The position numbers and the translations under genes were made by a program. This document shows positions 34,246-44,063 of a stretch of DNA of 64,000 nucleotides, piece by piece. This stretch comes from Planctomycetota bacterium (lineage in GTDB: Bacteria; Planctomycetota; JAJSAM01; JAJVHW01): contig JAJRPF010000014.1 in NCBI GenBank assembly GCA_024280885.1, positions 1 to 64,000 of the forward strand, read 5' to 3'. The notes below the pieces were generated by a model. The model made no database searches, was not told where the DNA came from, and saw nothing but the letters and a program-made list of their open reading frames with translations. Position 1 is the stretch's first letter; every line of letters begins with the position of its first letter.

Positions 34246-37038
34246 TCAGGGTGCGATCGACGCCGCCAGGGCGGCCAGCGCAATGCCCCGTGCGACGCGA
34301 CCGATCTTCTTCGCCGCTGCTTCAGAGCCCGGGCCGTCCGGGCCGGCAGACGTGATCGAGACGAGCGTGTCGCCCAGTCGGAAGTGGGCAGGGTCGATGT
34401 CCGCGGTCGCCGCCTCGGCGGTCGGCGCGGCCGTCGGTACGGATGCCTGCCGGAGCGCGGCCTCGACGATCTTGCGCAACCACGGCGCACCGGCCGTCGC
34501 GCGGACCGACGCTGCCGACACGCCACGATCACCGATGCGCCCGATCGTCAGCAGCGGCGCTGTCGGATGCTGCGCGCGGCGCCGCGCGACCATGTGATCG
34601 GCGGGGATCGCACGCGGCCCGCGTGGCACAAAAACGATACGGACGTTGCGGCCGAGTACGTTGCGCTGCGCCGCGAGCACCTGGGCAGCCTCGACGAGCG
34701 CGATCACCGCGCTGTGATCGTCCTCGGTTCCCGCCTTCATCCTGGGGATCCGTGCGACCACCACGACGTCGCCCTCGCGGCCGCGCCGCGCGCCGATCGT
34801 GACCGACGTGATCGTCGCGTCCATCTCGCGGACATCCCATTCGATGCGGGCATCGAGTGTGCCCGGGTCCGGAGTGGCATGGGGCACGATGAACGTCGGC
34901 AGCGGGAGACTCGGCGAGCGCGCCATCTGCGCGCGCATCGCGACGAACTCGGGGTCCTCAGTCTCAGTCTCCCCCGGCGCTGCATCTCCCGGCGTGACGT
35001 CGTCGGGCGTCAACCAGAGTGCCGCGTAGTCCTCGCTTGGCTCTTCCGGGAGTCGCACGATCAGGAGGCGTGCGCCAGACGCCGCGGCGATCTCTGCGAT
35101 GCTCCGCACGAACTGCTGCGCGTCCGGGGTCGTGGGCGGCAGATCCATCAGTAGCGCGCGATCCGTCAACTCGTCGCCAGGATCGTGAGCGACTGCGGAC
35201 ACCTGGACGCCGCCCTCGGGGGTTCGCGGCGATGACGTGAGCGGGAATGCGCCCACGACGGGCGTGCCGTCGGCGACCAGATGCGTGCCGTCGCCCCGCC
35301 GGAGCAACGTCGCGTGAACGATCTGCTCGTCCACGTCAAAGCCGGCGATGCGCAATTCCTCGACGATCAGCCGCCGTGGCGACTCGGTCTCGCGGAGACG
35401 GCGCATCAGCGACGTCACGCGCCGCGGATCCGATCCCACACGGACGTCGGGCACGACTGGCCGCCAGACGGTCTCGCGCCCGACCTGGATCTGGCGCGCG
35501 ATCTCGTGTTCCGGATCGAGCGCGACCTTGAGTGCGAGTGCCGGCGAGACGACGGTGAAGCCGGTGGTCTCGCTCGCGATGTCGATCCAGAACTTCTCGC
35601 GACCGTCGATGGTCTCGACGACGACCGGGACCGAGAGTCGCCACGGGCTCTCCCCCTGCGCCAACCTCTGCACGATCGCCCCTTCGACGTGCTGGCGCCC
35701 GCCGGAGCCACTCACCTTCACGCCCACAAGGCGCAGATCGGGACCGCCGCGGCGTTGCGTCCACTGCTCGATCGGCGCCGTGAGGTCCCGCCCGGCACGC
35801 TTCGAAAACTCTGCGTTCCAATCGCTCCAGGTCAACGTCTCGCCCGTTCGGGCAGTCACGACCTCCGAGAGCGTGCCCAGGAACGCCGCGTCGCCCATCT
35901 CGCGGCGCAGCGCATGGAAGGCGGCCGCGGTCCGCAGCGTGTCGAAGCCGGGGGCCGCGCCTGCGTGCAATCGGTGGCAGAATGCGTCGCGGAACTCGCG
36001 CGCCGCCGCGGGATCCGTCTCCTCGACACCCAACTGAAAGCGGATGTAGGCCCGCAGTCCGCGTGCCCACGCGCCGTTCTGAAACGGCTGATCGCCCGGG
36101 GCACCGTCGCCGAGCGCTCCGCCCAACCACGCCGCCAGCACCGCCTCGTGCAGTGCGTACTCGCCGGCTTCCGGCGTGGCGGTGACCGCGAGACCCGGCA
36201 GGGTGAGCCCGCTCTGTCCACTCGTGGTCTGGATCACGTCGAGTCGGGCGAGTGGATAGGGGCCCAGGCGACGCTCGTAGTTCGCGATGACAGATCGCGC
36301 CAGGTCGAAGGGCGGCTCGTCGCCATCGCCGTCGCCAGCGCCAGCCGCGGTTCCGGCGGCCTGCGCCGTGCGCCACCACGCGATCGTGACGTCACCGGCT
36401 GCCTCCGTCCGTGGAGAGAAGGGGGTGAGGGTGAGGTCGAGCCGCCGCATGCCTCCGGTGGATTTCCAGGTCTCCACGACGCGGCCGGATCGTGGAGTCC
36501 GCGTGACGCGTCGCGCCGGCATGATCCCGTGCATGTGCGCGGGTAGATCGAGACGCAACGTCCAGTCAGCGGGGCTGCCGTCGTCGGGCACCCAGGGAGT
36601 GGCGTCCGTGAGCACGGCGCCGCCGGGCGGCGTGACGTCCGTCGGGCGTCGCACGAGAGTTCCGCGGTACGCAACGGAGAGGAGGACACGCTCGCCAGCT
36701 CTCGCCGGAATCTCCACGATCCACGTCGCGACGCGTGTGTCAGCGGGTTTCTTGCGCTCGAAGCCGACAGCGGCCCCGTCTGCGAGAACGGATGTGATCG
36801 CGAGGCCGGAATCGAGGCGTAGCCTCAAGAACTCGGCCTCCTCGCTGCCACCGCCACTACCGCGGCGCACACGCATCGCGTCGTGGCCCTTCAGAGTGTG
36901 CCCTGCCGCGTCGAGTTCCACCGTGAGATCGTGGCTCTCGATCCGCGGGCGAAGCAGAGGAGCGTCCTCTGGAGCCGGGGCCGCGAGTGCGGTCGACGCG
37001 AGGGCAAGCAGCAGAGCGCAGGCTCGAAGTGGGGTCAT
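34246..37038 (-). CDS. Secreted pseudo-peptidase: degenerate M1-like plus M28-like domains
   Basis: 930 aa with a signal peptide (MTPLRACALLLALASTALAA); Met at 37038 is preferred over upstream starts for this reason. Residues about 25-470 follow the M1 aminopeptidase layout (beta-rich LTVELDAAGHTLKG, then a thermolysin-like region). The zinc motif HExxH is HEAVL and the downstream NEGF motif is replaced by ARGLRAY, so zinc binding is lost. Residues about 620-930 match the M28 peptidase fold (VVVVARIPRMKAGTEDDHSAVIALVEAAQVLA), but the H-D-E-E-D-H metal ligands are mostly absent (for example VPRGPR where FDGEE is usual). It is thus probably a non-catalytic binding protein. The active M1 protein encoded at 39551 lies nearby. 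Two-fold degeneration in one intact frame suggests a selected function. Confidence 0.65.
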   Translation of the reverse strand: MTPLRACALLLALASTALAAPAPEDAPLLRPRIESHDLTVELDAAGHTLKGHDAMRVRRGSGGGSEEAEFLRLRLDSGLAITSVLADGAAVGFERKKPADTRVATWIVEIPARAGERVLLSVAYRGTLVRRPTDVTPPGGAVLTDATPWVPDDGSPADWTLRLDLPAHMHGIMPARRVTRTPRSGRVVETWKSTGGMRRLDLTLTPFSPRTEAAGDVTIAWWRTAQAAGTAAGAGDGDGDEPPFDLARSVIANYERRLGPYPLARLDVIQTTSGQSGLTLPGLAVTATPEAGEYALHEAVLAAWLGGALGDGAPGDQPFQNGAWARGLRAYIRFQLGVEETDPAAAREFRDAFCHRLHAGAAPGFDTLRTAAAFHALRREMGDAAFLGTLSEVVTARTGETLTWSDWNAEFSKRAGRDLTAPIEQWTQRRGGPDLRLVGVKVSGSGGRQHVEGAIVQRLAQGESPWRLSVPVVVETIDGREKFWIDIASETTGFTVVSPALALKVALDPEHEIARQIQVGRETVWRPVVPDVRVGSDPRRVTSLMRRLRETESPRRLIVEELRIAGFDVDEQIVHATLLRRGDGTHLVADGTPVVGAFPLTSSPRTPEGGVQVSAVAHDPGDELTDRALLMDLPPTTPDAQQFVRSIAEIAAASGARLLIVRLPEEPSEDYAALWLTPDDVTPGDAAPGETETEDPEFVAMRAQMARSPSLPLPTFIVPHATPDPGTLDARIEWDVREMDATITSVTIGARRGREGDVVVVARIPRMKAGTEDDHSAVIALVEAAQVLAAQRNVLGRNVRIVFVPRGPRAIPADHMVARRRAQHPTAPLLTIGRIGDRGVSAASVRATAGAPWLRKIVEAALRQASVPTAAPTAEAATADIDPAHFRLGDTLVSITSAGPDGPGSEAAAKKIGRVARGIALAALAASIAP

Positions 37039-37176
37039 TCCAAACTCACGTGAGACGGTGGTCATGCCGATGAGCCCATTGGCTGCGTCCATGGTACGCC
37101 GCAGTGGGCCTGCGTGGGCGATGTGCGCACGGGTCACGGATCATCCGCACCCAGCATCGTCGATGGGAGAGCAATC

Positions 37177-38463
37177 GTGCAACGCAGTCTTCGCGGGACA
37201 CTCATTCGCGTCGGGCTCGTGGTCGCCTCCATCGGCATCGCGACCGTGCTGGCCGTCCCCGACGAGCCCCCCACGGGAGACCTCACCCCCGACGAGATCG
37301 CGCGGATCGACGACTTCGTCGAACGCTTCCAGCAAGGCCAACGCCTCATGGGCGGTGGCCACGACGAAGACGCCGAGAAGGTCTTTCGGCAACTCATCGA
37401 GGACGAACCGGAAGCCGCAGCCGTGCACCACGCGCTGGGCCTGCTCCTCCAGTTCAGGAAGCGCCCGGACGAAGCGGCCGCAGCGCTGATGCGCGCTGCC
37501 GACCTGGCGCCCGACGACTCGGCCATCCAGCGCGACGCCGGCACGGAACTCCTCCGGCGCGGGCGGCCGGCGGACGCGGAGCCCTATCTCGCGCGTGCCC
37601 ACAAACTCCAGCCCGACGAAGTGGAGATCCTGGTGACGCATGCGACGGCGCTGCGCGCGATCGGTCGTCTGCACGACGCCAAGGCGGCGTACCGTGACGC
37701 GATCGCCGCGGACGGGAACTCCGTAGACGCGCGCGTCGGATTGGCGGCGGCCATCGTCGATCGAAATCCGAAGCGTGCCATCGAACTCGTGACGGGACTC
37801 CCGCACGCGTACATCGACGTCTCACTCGTTCACGGCCTCGCGCTGATGGGGTTGAAGCGCCCCGAAGAGGCTCTGCCGCATCTTGTGGAGACCACCAGCA
37901 ACCGCCCGATCGGCGCCGCCGCGCTGTCGATTTTCGCGCAGGGAGCGCATGCGCTCGGCCGTCTCGGAGCCGCGCGGGAGACTGCCGCAGCGAGTGCGCT
38001 CTGGTGTGGCGCGGCGCCTGGTGCGCCCGGTCTCGAGCCATCTCTCCTGCTGGCGCAGGCTCTCGTTTCTCTGGACCGTCCCGCCGATGCGCTGCAGGTG
38101 CTCGCCCAGGCGCGGACCGACGGCGCCGAGCCGTCTGTCGTGCGTCGGGCGCGGTTGGTGCAGGGCGGCGTCCTTGTCGCCGAAGGGCAGTTGGACGAAG
38201 CCCGCGCCGCCTTCACCCTCGCGGCGGATGCCAAGCTCGCTTCGCCCGAGCGTGCGATCGCCCGCCGCATCGTCGGGCGCATCGACGCGGCCGCCCTCGC
38301 GGAGGCTCTCGGCAAGAAGAAACAACGCCACAACGACGCCGCGTGGGCAGAGAGCCTCGCCGCCACGCTCGCCGGCGACGCCACCGCAGCCGCGGACCAC
38401 ATGGCGAGAGCCCGCAGACTCTCGGACCCCCCGGGCGAATTCCCGGGCCTCATGCTTCGCTGA
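37177..38463 (+). CDS. TPR repeat protein, membrane-anchored or exported
   Basis: 428 aa from GTG 37177, chosen because GGGAGAG lies five bases upstream; the in-frame ATG at 37114 lacks a ribosome site. An N-terminal hydrophobic segment (LIRVGLVVASIGIATVLAV) is followed by 8-10 tetratricopeptide units, for example ALGLLLQFRKRPDEAAAALMRAADLAPDD and EILVTHATALRAIGRLHDAKAAYRDAIAADG. No catalytic motif. It diverges from the pseudo-peptidase with about 140 bases between. Scaffold role inferred. Confidence 0.8.
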   Translation: MQRSLRGTLIRVGLVVASIGIATVLAVPDEPPTGDLTPDEIARIDDFVERFQQGQRLMGGGHDEDAEKVFRQLIEDEPEAAAVHHALGLLLQFRKRPDEAAAALMRAADLAPDDSAIQRDAGTELLRRGRPADAEPYLARAHKLQPDEVEILVTHATALRAIGRLHDAKAAYRDAIAADGNSVDARVGLAAAIVDRNPKRAIELVTGLPHAYIDVSLVHGLALMGLKRPEEALPHLVETTSNRPIGAAALSIFAQGAHALGRLGAARETAAASALWCGAAPGAPGLEPSLLLAQALVSLDRPADALQVLAQARTDGAEPSVVRRARLVQGGVLVAEGQLDEARAAFTLAADAKLASPERAIARRIVGRIDAAALAEALGKKKQRHNDAAWAESLAATLAGDATAAADHMARARRLSDPPGEFPGLMLR

Positions 38464-38575
38464 GATCGTTCGCGCGTCGTGCGCCCTTCCGACACGAGAT
38501 GCGTTGGCGTCATAGCCATCACGTGAATTCGAGGCATCGGGGTGAGAGCTCGCCGCGGATAGACTCCGCCGCGGC

Positions 38576-39421
38576 ATGGAACAGGTGATTGCTGATCGCT
38601 ACGAGGTGATGAGCGCTCTCGGAGAGGGGGCGCTCGGCGAGGTCTTTCGTGTCCTCGATCGCGAGGATCGCAGCGTCAAGGCGCTGAAGCTGCTCAAGGC
38701 GACGGGGCTGGCGGATACGACTCTGGCGCGCTTCGAGCGCGAGTTCCGCGTCATCCACAGCATCGAGCACTCCCATGTCGTGCGGGTCTACGACTTCGGC
38801 GTGCATGCGACGGCTGACGGTGATCGTGCGTACTTCTCGATGGAGCTACTCAAGGGCACCGATCTCGCAGGGTGGTGCGCCGGCAATCGACCGCGCCCGG
38901 GCCACCCTGGGTACGAAGAGTACGCGCGGAACTGCGGCTACCTCTTTCACCAGTTGGCCGACGGATTGGCGACGGTGCATGCCGCGGGCATCGTCCACCG
39001 CGACCTGAAGCCCGCGAATATCATCGTGCGGCCGGGGCGGCATCCGCGCGCCAAGTTGCTGGACTTCGGCCACGCGCGCGACAACGAGGGCGAGGATCTG
39101 ACGCAGACCGGCACCGTTCTCGGGACCGCGTCGTATATGCCTCCGGAGCAGGCGATGGGGAAACCGCCAGCGCCGGCGGCGGATCTCTACGGGCTGGGCT
39201 GTGTGCTCTTCGAGGCGCTGACCGGAGCCCCGCCATTCGACGGTGCGTCGGTGGTGCATGTGCTGCTCGGTCATTTGCAGAAGCCGGTCCCCGATCCACG
39301 AGTGGTCGATGACCGGGTTCCCGACGGTCTCGCAGAGCTCTGCATGAAGCTGCTCGCGAAGGCTCCGGCCGATCGTCCGCCCGACGCGCGGGCTCTCGCG
39401 GATCTCTTGGCCCACCATTGA
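38576..39421 (+). CDS. Hanks-type Ser/Thr protein kinase, kinase domain only
   Basis: 281 aa. The Gly-rich loop is GEGALGEV (16-23), the ATP Lys is in ALK (about 38), the catalytic loop is HRDLKPANI (141-149), the metal loop LDFG (162-165), and the activation segment ends MPPEQ, then DLYGLGCVLFEALTG. All catalytic residues are present, so it should be active. There is no transmembrane or sensor domain, unlike most Planctomycetal kinases. ATG 38576 begins the domain directly. It lies alone between the TPR gene and the M1 peptidase; targets unknown. Confidence 0.92.
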   Translation: MEQVIADRYEVMSALGEGALGEVFRVLDREDRSVKALKLLKATGLADTTLARFEREFRVIHSIEHSHVVRVYDFGVHATADGDRAYFSMELLKGTDLAGWCAGNRPRPGHPGYEEYARNCGYLFHQLADGLATVHAAGIVHRDLKPANIIVRPGRHPRAKLLDFGHARDNEGEDLTQTGTVLGTASYMPPEQAMGKPPAPAADLYGLGCVLFEALTGAPPFDGASVVHVLLGHLQKPVPDPRVVDDRVPDGLAELCMKLLAKAPADRPPDARALADLLAHH

Positions 39422-39550
39422 GTTCGCCGCGTGAGTCGGCCGCGATTGATGAGTACGCCACGACTGAGTTCGGCGTTGCTTGAGCCGCGTCGTGCGCCGA
39501 CACGCTGGACGACCGAAACACTGACACCTCACTCCGATGAGATCCCGCCC

Positions 39551-42277
39551 ATGCGCAAGCGCTTCCCCCTCCTCCTCCCCCTTTTCCTCCCCGTATTCTT
39601 CGCACTGCTGCCTGCATGCGCCGGTGCGCCCGGCGGAGACTCGATTGCAGAGGCCACGCCCGGTGTTCCAGTCGCGATGCGCGTTGCGCCCGACCCGGCG
39701 ACACCCTTTGATGATCGCCTCCCCGCGAAGCCGAAGAAGACGCCGCACCCACCCGTGCCGTGGGCGTTCGATGTGCTGCATTACGACATCGACATCGCGT
39801 TAGATCTGGAGCGCGGACGCGTGGCGGGCGACGTCATCGTTCGCGTCCGGGATCTCGAAGACGGGGTTGACGTCTTGCCGTTGCACGCCGAAGAGATGGA
39901 GATCCAGACCGTGGTCGATCGCGATGGGGGCGCTGTCCCCTTCGTGCACCAGGACGGAGAGCTCCGGCTCTCGCTGCCGGGGGCGTCGAAGACCGGCACC
40001 GAGCGCGAGTTCAGGATCTCCTACTCGGCCACACCCGCGCGCGGATTGCACTTCCTCGCGGCACCCGCCAGCCACGCGGAGTTCGGGCGCCAGGTGTGGT
40101 CCCAGGGCGAGTGCGAGGACACGCGCTACTGGCTGCCGTGTCACGATGCGCCCGACGATCGCGCCACGCACTCCATGAGCGTGCGTGTGTCGGAGGAGAT
40201 GACGGTGACGTGCGCGGGCGAGCGCGTCGGTGTCACAGAGAACGGTGACGGGACGGCGACGTGGACGTTCGACATGGCGACGCCGCACGTCTCGTATCTG
40301 ATCACGGTCGTTGCGGGCGATCTCGTGGTGCGGACGGACGACTCCGGTGCGGTCCCGCTGGAGTTCGTGGCGAGCCCGGCGCAGGCGGACGACGCCGTCT
40401 CGAGTCTTCGGCGCACGCAGGACGTCCTGACGTTCCTCGGGCGGATCACCGGAGAGTCGTATCCGTATCCGCGCTACGCGCAGAGCTGTGTGCGCGACTT
40501 CGTCTTCGGCGGCATGGAGAATATCAGTGCGACGACGCTCACCGACACGACGCTGCACCCGCGCTCGCACGAGCCGCTGAAGTCGAGCGACGGTCTCGTG
40601 GCGCACGAGGCGGCGCACCAGTGGTTCGGTGACCTCATGACGTGTGCGCATTGGTCGCACGTCTGGCTGAACGAGGGCTTTGCGACGTATTTCACACAGC
40701 TCTGGCGCGAGCATGATCAGGGGCGTGACGCGTTCTTGGTCGCGATCCGTGGGACGATGAAGGGTGCGCTCGGCGCGAGTGAGAAGGCGCGCCGTCCGGT
40801 CATCTCGGATGTCTACGCGACGCCCTTCGATCTCTTCTTCGACGGCCACGCGTACGGCGGCGGCGCGGCGCGATTGCACGCACTCCGCGTCGAACTCGGC
40901 GACGAGACGTTCTTCGAGGCGATCCGTCTCTACGTCGCGCGCAACAAGGAGCAGGTGGTCACGACCGAGGACTTCGAGAGCGCGGTGAGCGAGACCGCCG
41001 GTGCCGACATGTCCTGGTTCTTCGATCAGTGGTTCCGGAAGCCGGGGCGCCCGAAACTGAAGGTGCGCTGGAAGTGGGAGGCCGACGCCGGCGCGCTGCA
41101 GGTCGCGGTCGAGCAGACGCAGACGGAGAAAAAGTTCCCGCAGGTCTACCGCCTCGCGCTCGACTTGGTGGCCGACCTCGCGGACGGGACATCGGCGCCG
41201 CAGACACGGCTCCGGATCGACAAGCGCAAGCAGACGTTCACGGTCCCCCTCACCGCGAAGCCTCTCCGCGTGCGCCTCGACCCGGATCGGGGACTGCTCG
41301 CGCGGCTCGACGTGAAGCGCCCGTTCAAGCAGTGGGTCGACTTGGCCACGCTCGATCCCAGCCCAGCGGGGCGGCTCGATGCCCTGGCGGAGGTCGCCAA
41401 GGTGGCCCGCAGGAAGAAGGACAAGCCGCAGCGTGCCCTCGCGCGACGCTTGCTCTCGCGCGTCGTCGCCGACGATCCCCGCTTCGAGGTCCGCAAGGCG
41501 GCTGTCGGAGAGCTGAAAAAACTGCGGCAGCCGTGGAGCGCGGAGCTTCTGGCGGCGCGGGCCATGAACGACCCGGATTTGCGGGTCCGGCGCGACGCCA
41601 TCAACGCGCTCGGCGAATTCGACGGCGATGCAGCGGCCGCGCGCGTACTCGAGGCGTTGGCATTCGACTCGCCGGCGGTACTGCGTCCGGCGGCGCTGCG
41701 GTCGTTTGCGAAGATCAACGGCAAGCGGGCCTACGAACTTCTCATCTCCGCGGTGCAGACCCCGGGTTGGCAGTCCCAGATCCGCGCAGCCGCACTCAAC
41801 GGACTCGCGGACGCTGGCGACGAGCGCGCGTTCGCTACTCTCGTGCGCTACGCGGCCCCCGGCTCGGACCCGTGGACGCGCGACGAGGCACTGAACGCGC
41901 TCGGCCGCATGGGAACGGCCCGCGCTGAGTACACGGAAGCAGTGCTCGCGCACCTGAACGACCCACGTCGCGCCGTGCGCGAAGCCGCCGCGAAGGCGCT
42001 CGCCAAACTGGCCGATCCCGGCGCCGTCCCCGCGCTCATGGACGCCTATCGCGCCGCGCGTTGGCCTCGAGCGCAGAACACGCTCCGCAACGCGATCATC
42101 GCCTGTCGCAAGGCTGCCGTGAAGTCCGGCCGGCTCGTCACCGTCGAGGCCGTCCGCGCCGCTGGCATCCGCGCTGAACACGCCGATGCCCGCGAAGGCG
42201 GCGACAAGAAGCGTGCGGCGGCGTTGAAGAAGCAACTGGACGAACTCGGAATCCCGCCGTTCCCGAAACCCAAGTGA
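39551..42277 (+). CDS. M1-family aminopeptidase with C-terminal HEAT-repeat domain, lipoprotein
   Basis: 908 aa. The lipoprotein signal is PVFFALLPAC. The M1 metallopeptidase has GGMEN substrate-binding (in VFGGMENIS), the zinc motif H352-E-A-A-H356 and the third ligand E375 in WLNEGFATY, so it is catalytically complete. From about residue 600 to the end there are HEAT-like repeats: AARAMNDPDLRVRRDAINALGEF, EALAFDSPAVLRPAALRSFAKI, AVREAAAKALAKLADPGAVPALMDAYR. M1 enzymes normally end in an ERAP1-like helical domain; HEAT repeats here may serve the same embracing role or bind partners. It is expected to trim peptides in the envelope. The start at 39551 matches the signal peptide. Confidence 0.9.
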   Translation: MRKRFPLLLPLFLPVFFALLPACAGAPGGDSIAEATPGVPVAMRVAPDPATPFDDRLPAKPKKTPHPPVPWAFDVLHYDIDIALDLERGRVAGDVIVRVRDLEDGVDVLPLHAEEMEIQTVVDRDGGAVPFVHQDGELRLSLPGASKTGTEREFRISYSATPARGLHFLAAPASHAEFGRQVWSQGECEDTRYWLPCHDAPDDRATHSMSVRVSEEMTVTCAGERVGVTENGDGTATWTFDMATPHVSYLITVVAGDLVVRTDDSGAVPLEFVASPAQADDAVSSLRRTQDVLTFLGRITGESYPYPRYAQSCVRDFVFGGMENISATTLTDTTLHPRSHEPLKSSDGLVAHEAAHQWFGDLMTCAHWSHVWLNEGFATYFTQLWREHDQGRDAFLVAIRGTMKGALGASEKARRPVISDVYATPFDLFFDGHAYGGGAARLHALRVELGDETFFEAIRLYVARNKEQVVTTEDFESAVSETAGADMSWFFDQWFRKPGRPKLKVRWKWEADAGALQVAVEQTQTEKKFPQVYRLALDLVADLADGTSAPQTRLRIDKRKQTFTVPLTAKPLRVRLDPDRGLLARLDVKRPFKQWVDLATLDPSPAGRLDALAEVAKVARRKKDKPQRALARRLLSRVVADDPRFEVRKAAVGELKKLRQPWSAELLAARAMNDPDLRVRRDAINALGEFDGDAAAARVLEALAFDSPAVLRPAALRSFAKINGKRAYELLISAVQTPGWQSQIRAAALNGLADAGDERAFATLVRYAAPGSDPWTRDEALNALGRMGTARAEYTEAVLAHLNDPRRAVREAAAKALAKLADPGAVPALMDAYRAARWPRAQNTLRNAIIACRKAAVKSGRLVTVEAVRAAGIRAEHADAREGGDKKRAAALKKQLDELGIPPFPKPK

Positions 42278-42534
42278 GAGCCTGGGCCGTGCGTGTGGCG
42301 ATCCCGCCCGGACGACGTAGTGGGTCGACATCCACGTCGTAATCCGCGGACGGGGCTCTCGTTTCGTCAGGCGCTCCCTCTCAGATCGAGAATCGGGCTG
42401 GCGGCTCAGCGAACGTGCGGCGAGAACTCGATGAACCAAGTGCAGCTGGAGCCCCCGGGCGTCCTTTTTGACCGCGAGCGCGGTCGGGGCCCCGGGGCGC
42501 ATCCGACCAGCAGGAACGCACCGGAGGGCGAGCG

Positions 42535-42747
42535 ATGATGCGCTTCTTCCTCGTCGCGGGCCTGCTGCTCGGAGGGGCCGCCCTCGCAGGCGGCGTCGTC
42601 CATCTGGTCAAGGTCGATGAGGCAGGCGAGGTCGCCTTCGCGCCGCGCATCGATGCCGCCGCCTTCGGTTGGTGGTTTGCCCGCGCGAAAAGCGCCGCCG
42701 AGAGCGGTTCGACGCTCGACGAGGCCGCCCGCTTCGACCCGCGCTGA
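42535..42747 (+). CDS. Small membrane protein (70 aa), unknown function
   Basis: One N-terminal hydrophobic segment (FFLVAGLLLGGAALAGGVVHLV) and an amphipathic C-terminus with GWWFARAKSAAESG. A ribosome site CGGAGGG lies eight bases before ATG 42535. No known family; small single-span proteins of this kind can be accessory subunits. It lies about 380 bases upstream of nuoA. The preceding space (42278-42534) holds no other recognisable element. Confidence 0.5.
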   Translation: MMRFFLVAGLLLGGAALAGGVVHLVKVDEAGEVAFAPRIDAAAFGWWFARAKSAAESGSTLDEAARFDPR

Positions 42748-42804
42748 CCCTCCGCGCGGCCCGCCGCGCCGCGCTCCGAGCGTGGACCTCGCGAGCGCCC
42801 GGTT

Positions 42805-42816
42805 TGACCTAGGTCA
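42805..42816. promoter_or_regulatory. 12-bp palindrome TGACCTAGGTCA upstream of the nuo operon
   Basis: The sequence TTTGACCTAGGTCACAC contains a perfect 12-bp dyad. In the form TTGAC-N4-GTCAc it resembles the TTGAT-N4-ATCAA half-site spacing recognised by FNR/CRP-family regulators. It lies 308 bases before nuoA, in a 376-base gap (42748-43123) with no gene. Binding is inferred; no promoter hexamers near it are convincing. Confidence 0.4.
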
Positions 42817-43123
42817 CACCCTCAGGCGGACGTCGCCCATCGCCGGGGAATTCCGTGGTCGGTGCGTGAGGTGAGACGTAGGTTGCGGACTTCGGACCCC
42901 GGGCAGGGGGACGTCTCTCTCGAATGGGCTCCGCGGGCGTGCGACGGCAGGCTCGAGCTGACCTCGGGGACGGCCTCTCTCTTCTCGGCGTGAAGACCCG
43001 TTGCGATCGGCCCGCCGAACTCGGCACCGAGAGCGACACGCGCGAATGACCTGATCTGAACTTCGTCCTCCCAGAGATCTGCTCACCGGGAACCCCTCTT
43101 AGAGAACCCTCCCAGAGAACATC

Positions 43124-43531
43124 GTGGCGACCATCGCGCAGAACGACTACCTGCCCGTCCTCTTCATGCTGCTCTTCGGCATCGTGTTCGCCGTTGGCGG
43201 GCTCGCTGTTTCGTGGCTGCTCGGGCATCGCGGGCGCGCCAATCCGGTCAAGAATACGCCCTACGAGTGTGGCATGCCGATCCGCTCCGAGGCGCACTCG
43301 CGCTTCAGCGTGAAGTTCTACATCGTGGCGATGATGTTCATCCTCTTCGACGTCGAGGTGGTGTTCATGTTCCCGTGGGCAGTGTCGTTCGGGAACAACG
43401 CCATCACACGTGCGTCGTTCCCCGGCACCGGACTACTGCTGGCCGAGGCCGCAGTCTTCGTGGCCGTGCTCTTCGCCGGTTGGATCTACGTCGTGAAGAA
43501 GGGAGTGCTCGAATGGCAGCAGGAAAGCTGA
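43124..43531 (+). CDS. nuoA: NADH-quinone oxidoreductase subunit A
   Basis: 135 aa, GTG start. Three membrane helices with the conserved loop [43 protein letters not shown], where the Cys and the DVE motif lie at the quinone-entry region of complex I. It opens the nuoA-N operon; nuoB begins inside its last 19 bases. Confidence 0.97.
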   Translation: MATIAQNDYLPVLFMLLFGIVFAVGGLAVSWLLGHRGRANPVKNTPYECGMPIRSEAHSRFSVKFYIVAMMFILFDVEVVFMFPWAVSFGNNAITRASFPGTGLLLAEAAVFVAVLFAGWIYVVKKGVLEWQQES

Positions 43532-44055
43532 GCGCCCTCCACGTCGGTGAGTTCCAGGAAGAGGGTGGCGCGCTGCTCACTTCCGTGGACGCCGTCGCGG
43601 CCTGGGCCCGTCGCAACTCGATCTGGCCGCTGCCGCTCGGGCTCTCGTGCTGTGGCATCGAGTTCATGGCAACGGCCGCATCGCGCTTCGATATGGCCCG
43701 CTTCGGTGCCGAAGTGGCCCGCTTCTCGCCGAAGCAGGCCGACCTGATGCTGGTCGCTGGCACGCTCACCTACAAGATGGGTGAGGCCTGCCGCCGCCTC
43801 TACGACCAGATGGCAGACCCGAAGTGGGTGATCTCGATGGGCGCGTGCGCGTCGTCGGGCGGCATGTTCCGGAGCTATCCGGTCATGCAGGGCATCGACC
43901 ACGTGATTCCCGTGGATTTCTACATCCCGGGCTGCCCACCGCGGCCCGAGATGGTGCTGAACGCGCTGATCCACCTCCAGGAGAGCATCAGCGCGGATCG
44001 CGCCCACAAACGGCTTCAGTTCGCCGAGTTCATCGGCGCGGCAGAGAAAGAGTAG
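43513..44055 (+). CDS. nuoB: NADH-quinone oxidoreductase subunit B
   Basis: 180 aa. The N2 cluster ligands are visible in the tandem Cys of GLSCCGIEF, then C in [10 protein letters not shown], and C in VPGCPP-like IPGCPPRPE. It carries the terminal 4Fe-4S cluster N2 that reduces quinone. The ATG at 43513 lies within nuoA; the in-frame extension upstream is a shadow of nuoA. Confidence 0.97.
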   Translation: MAAGKLSALHVGEFQEEGGALLTSVDAVAAWARRNSIWPLPLGLSCCGIEFMATAASRFDMARFGAEVARFSPKQADLMLVAGTLTYKMGEACRRLYDQMADPKWVISMGACASSGGMFRSYPVMQGIDHVIPVDFYIPGCPPRPEMVLNALIHLQESISADRAHKRLQFAEFIGAAEKE

Positions 44056-44063
44056 CGCCGCCC

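Noticed and set aside
42470-42485. GACCGC-GAGC-GCGGTC hairpin before the 70-aa gene as a terminator
   Set aside because: The T-run is on the 5' side for the plus strand and becomes an A-run on the minus strand, so it fits neither direction.
39800-42502. 900-aa minus-strand ORF opposite the M1 peptidase
   Set aside because: Typical antisense shadow in GC-rich DNA; the sequence is rich in Arg, Glu, Val and His with no domain.
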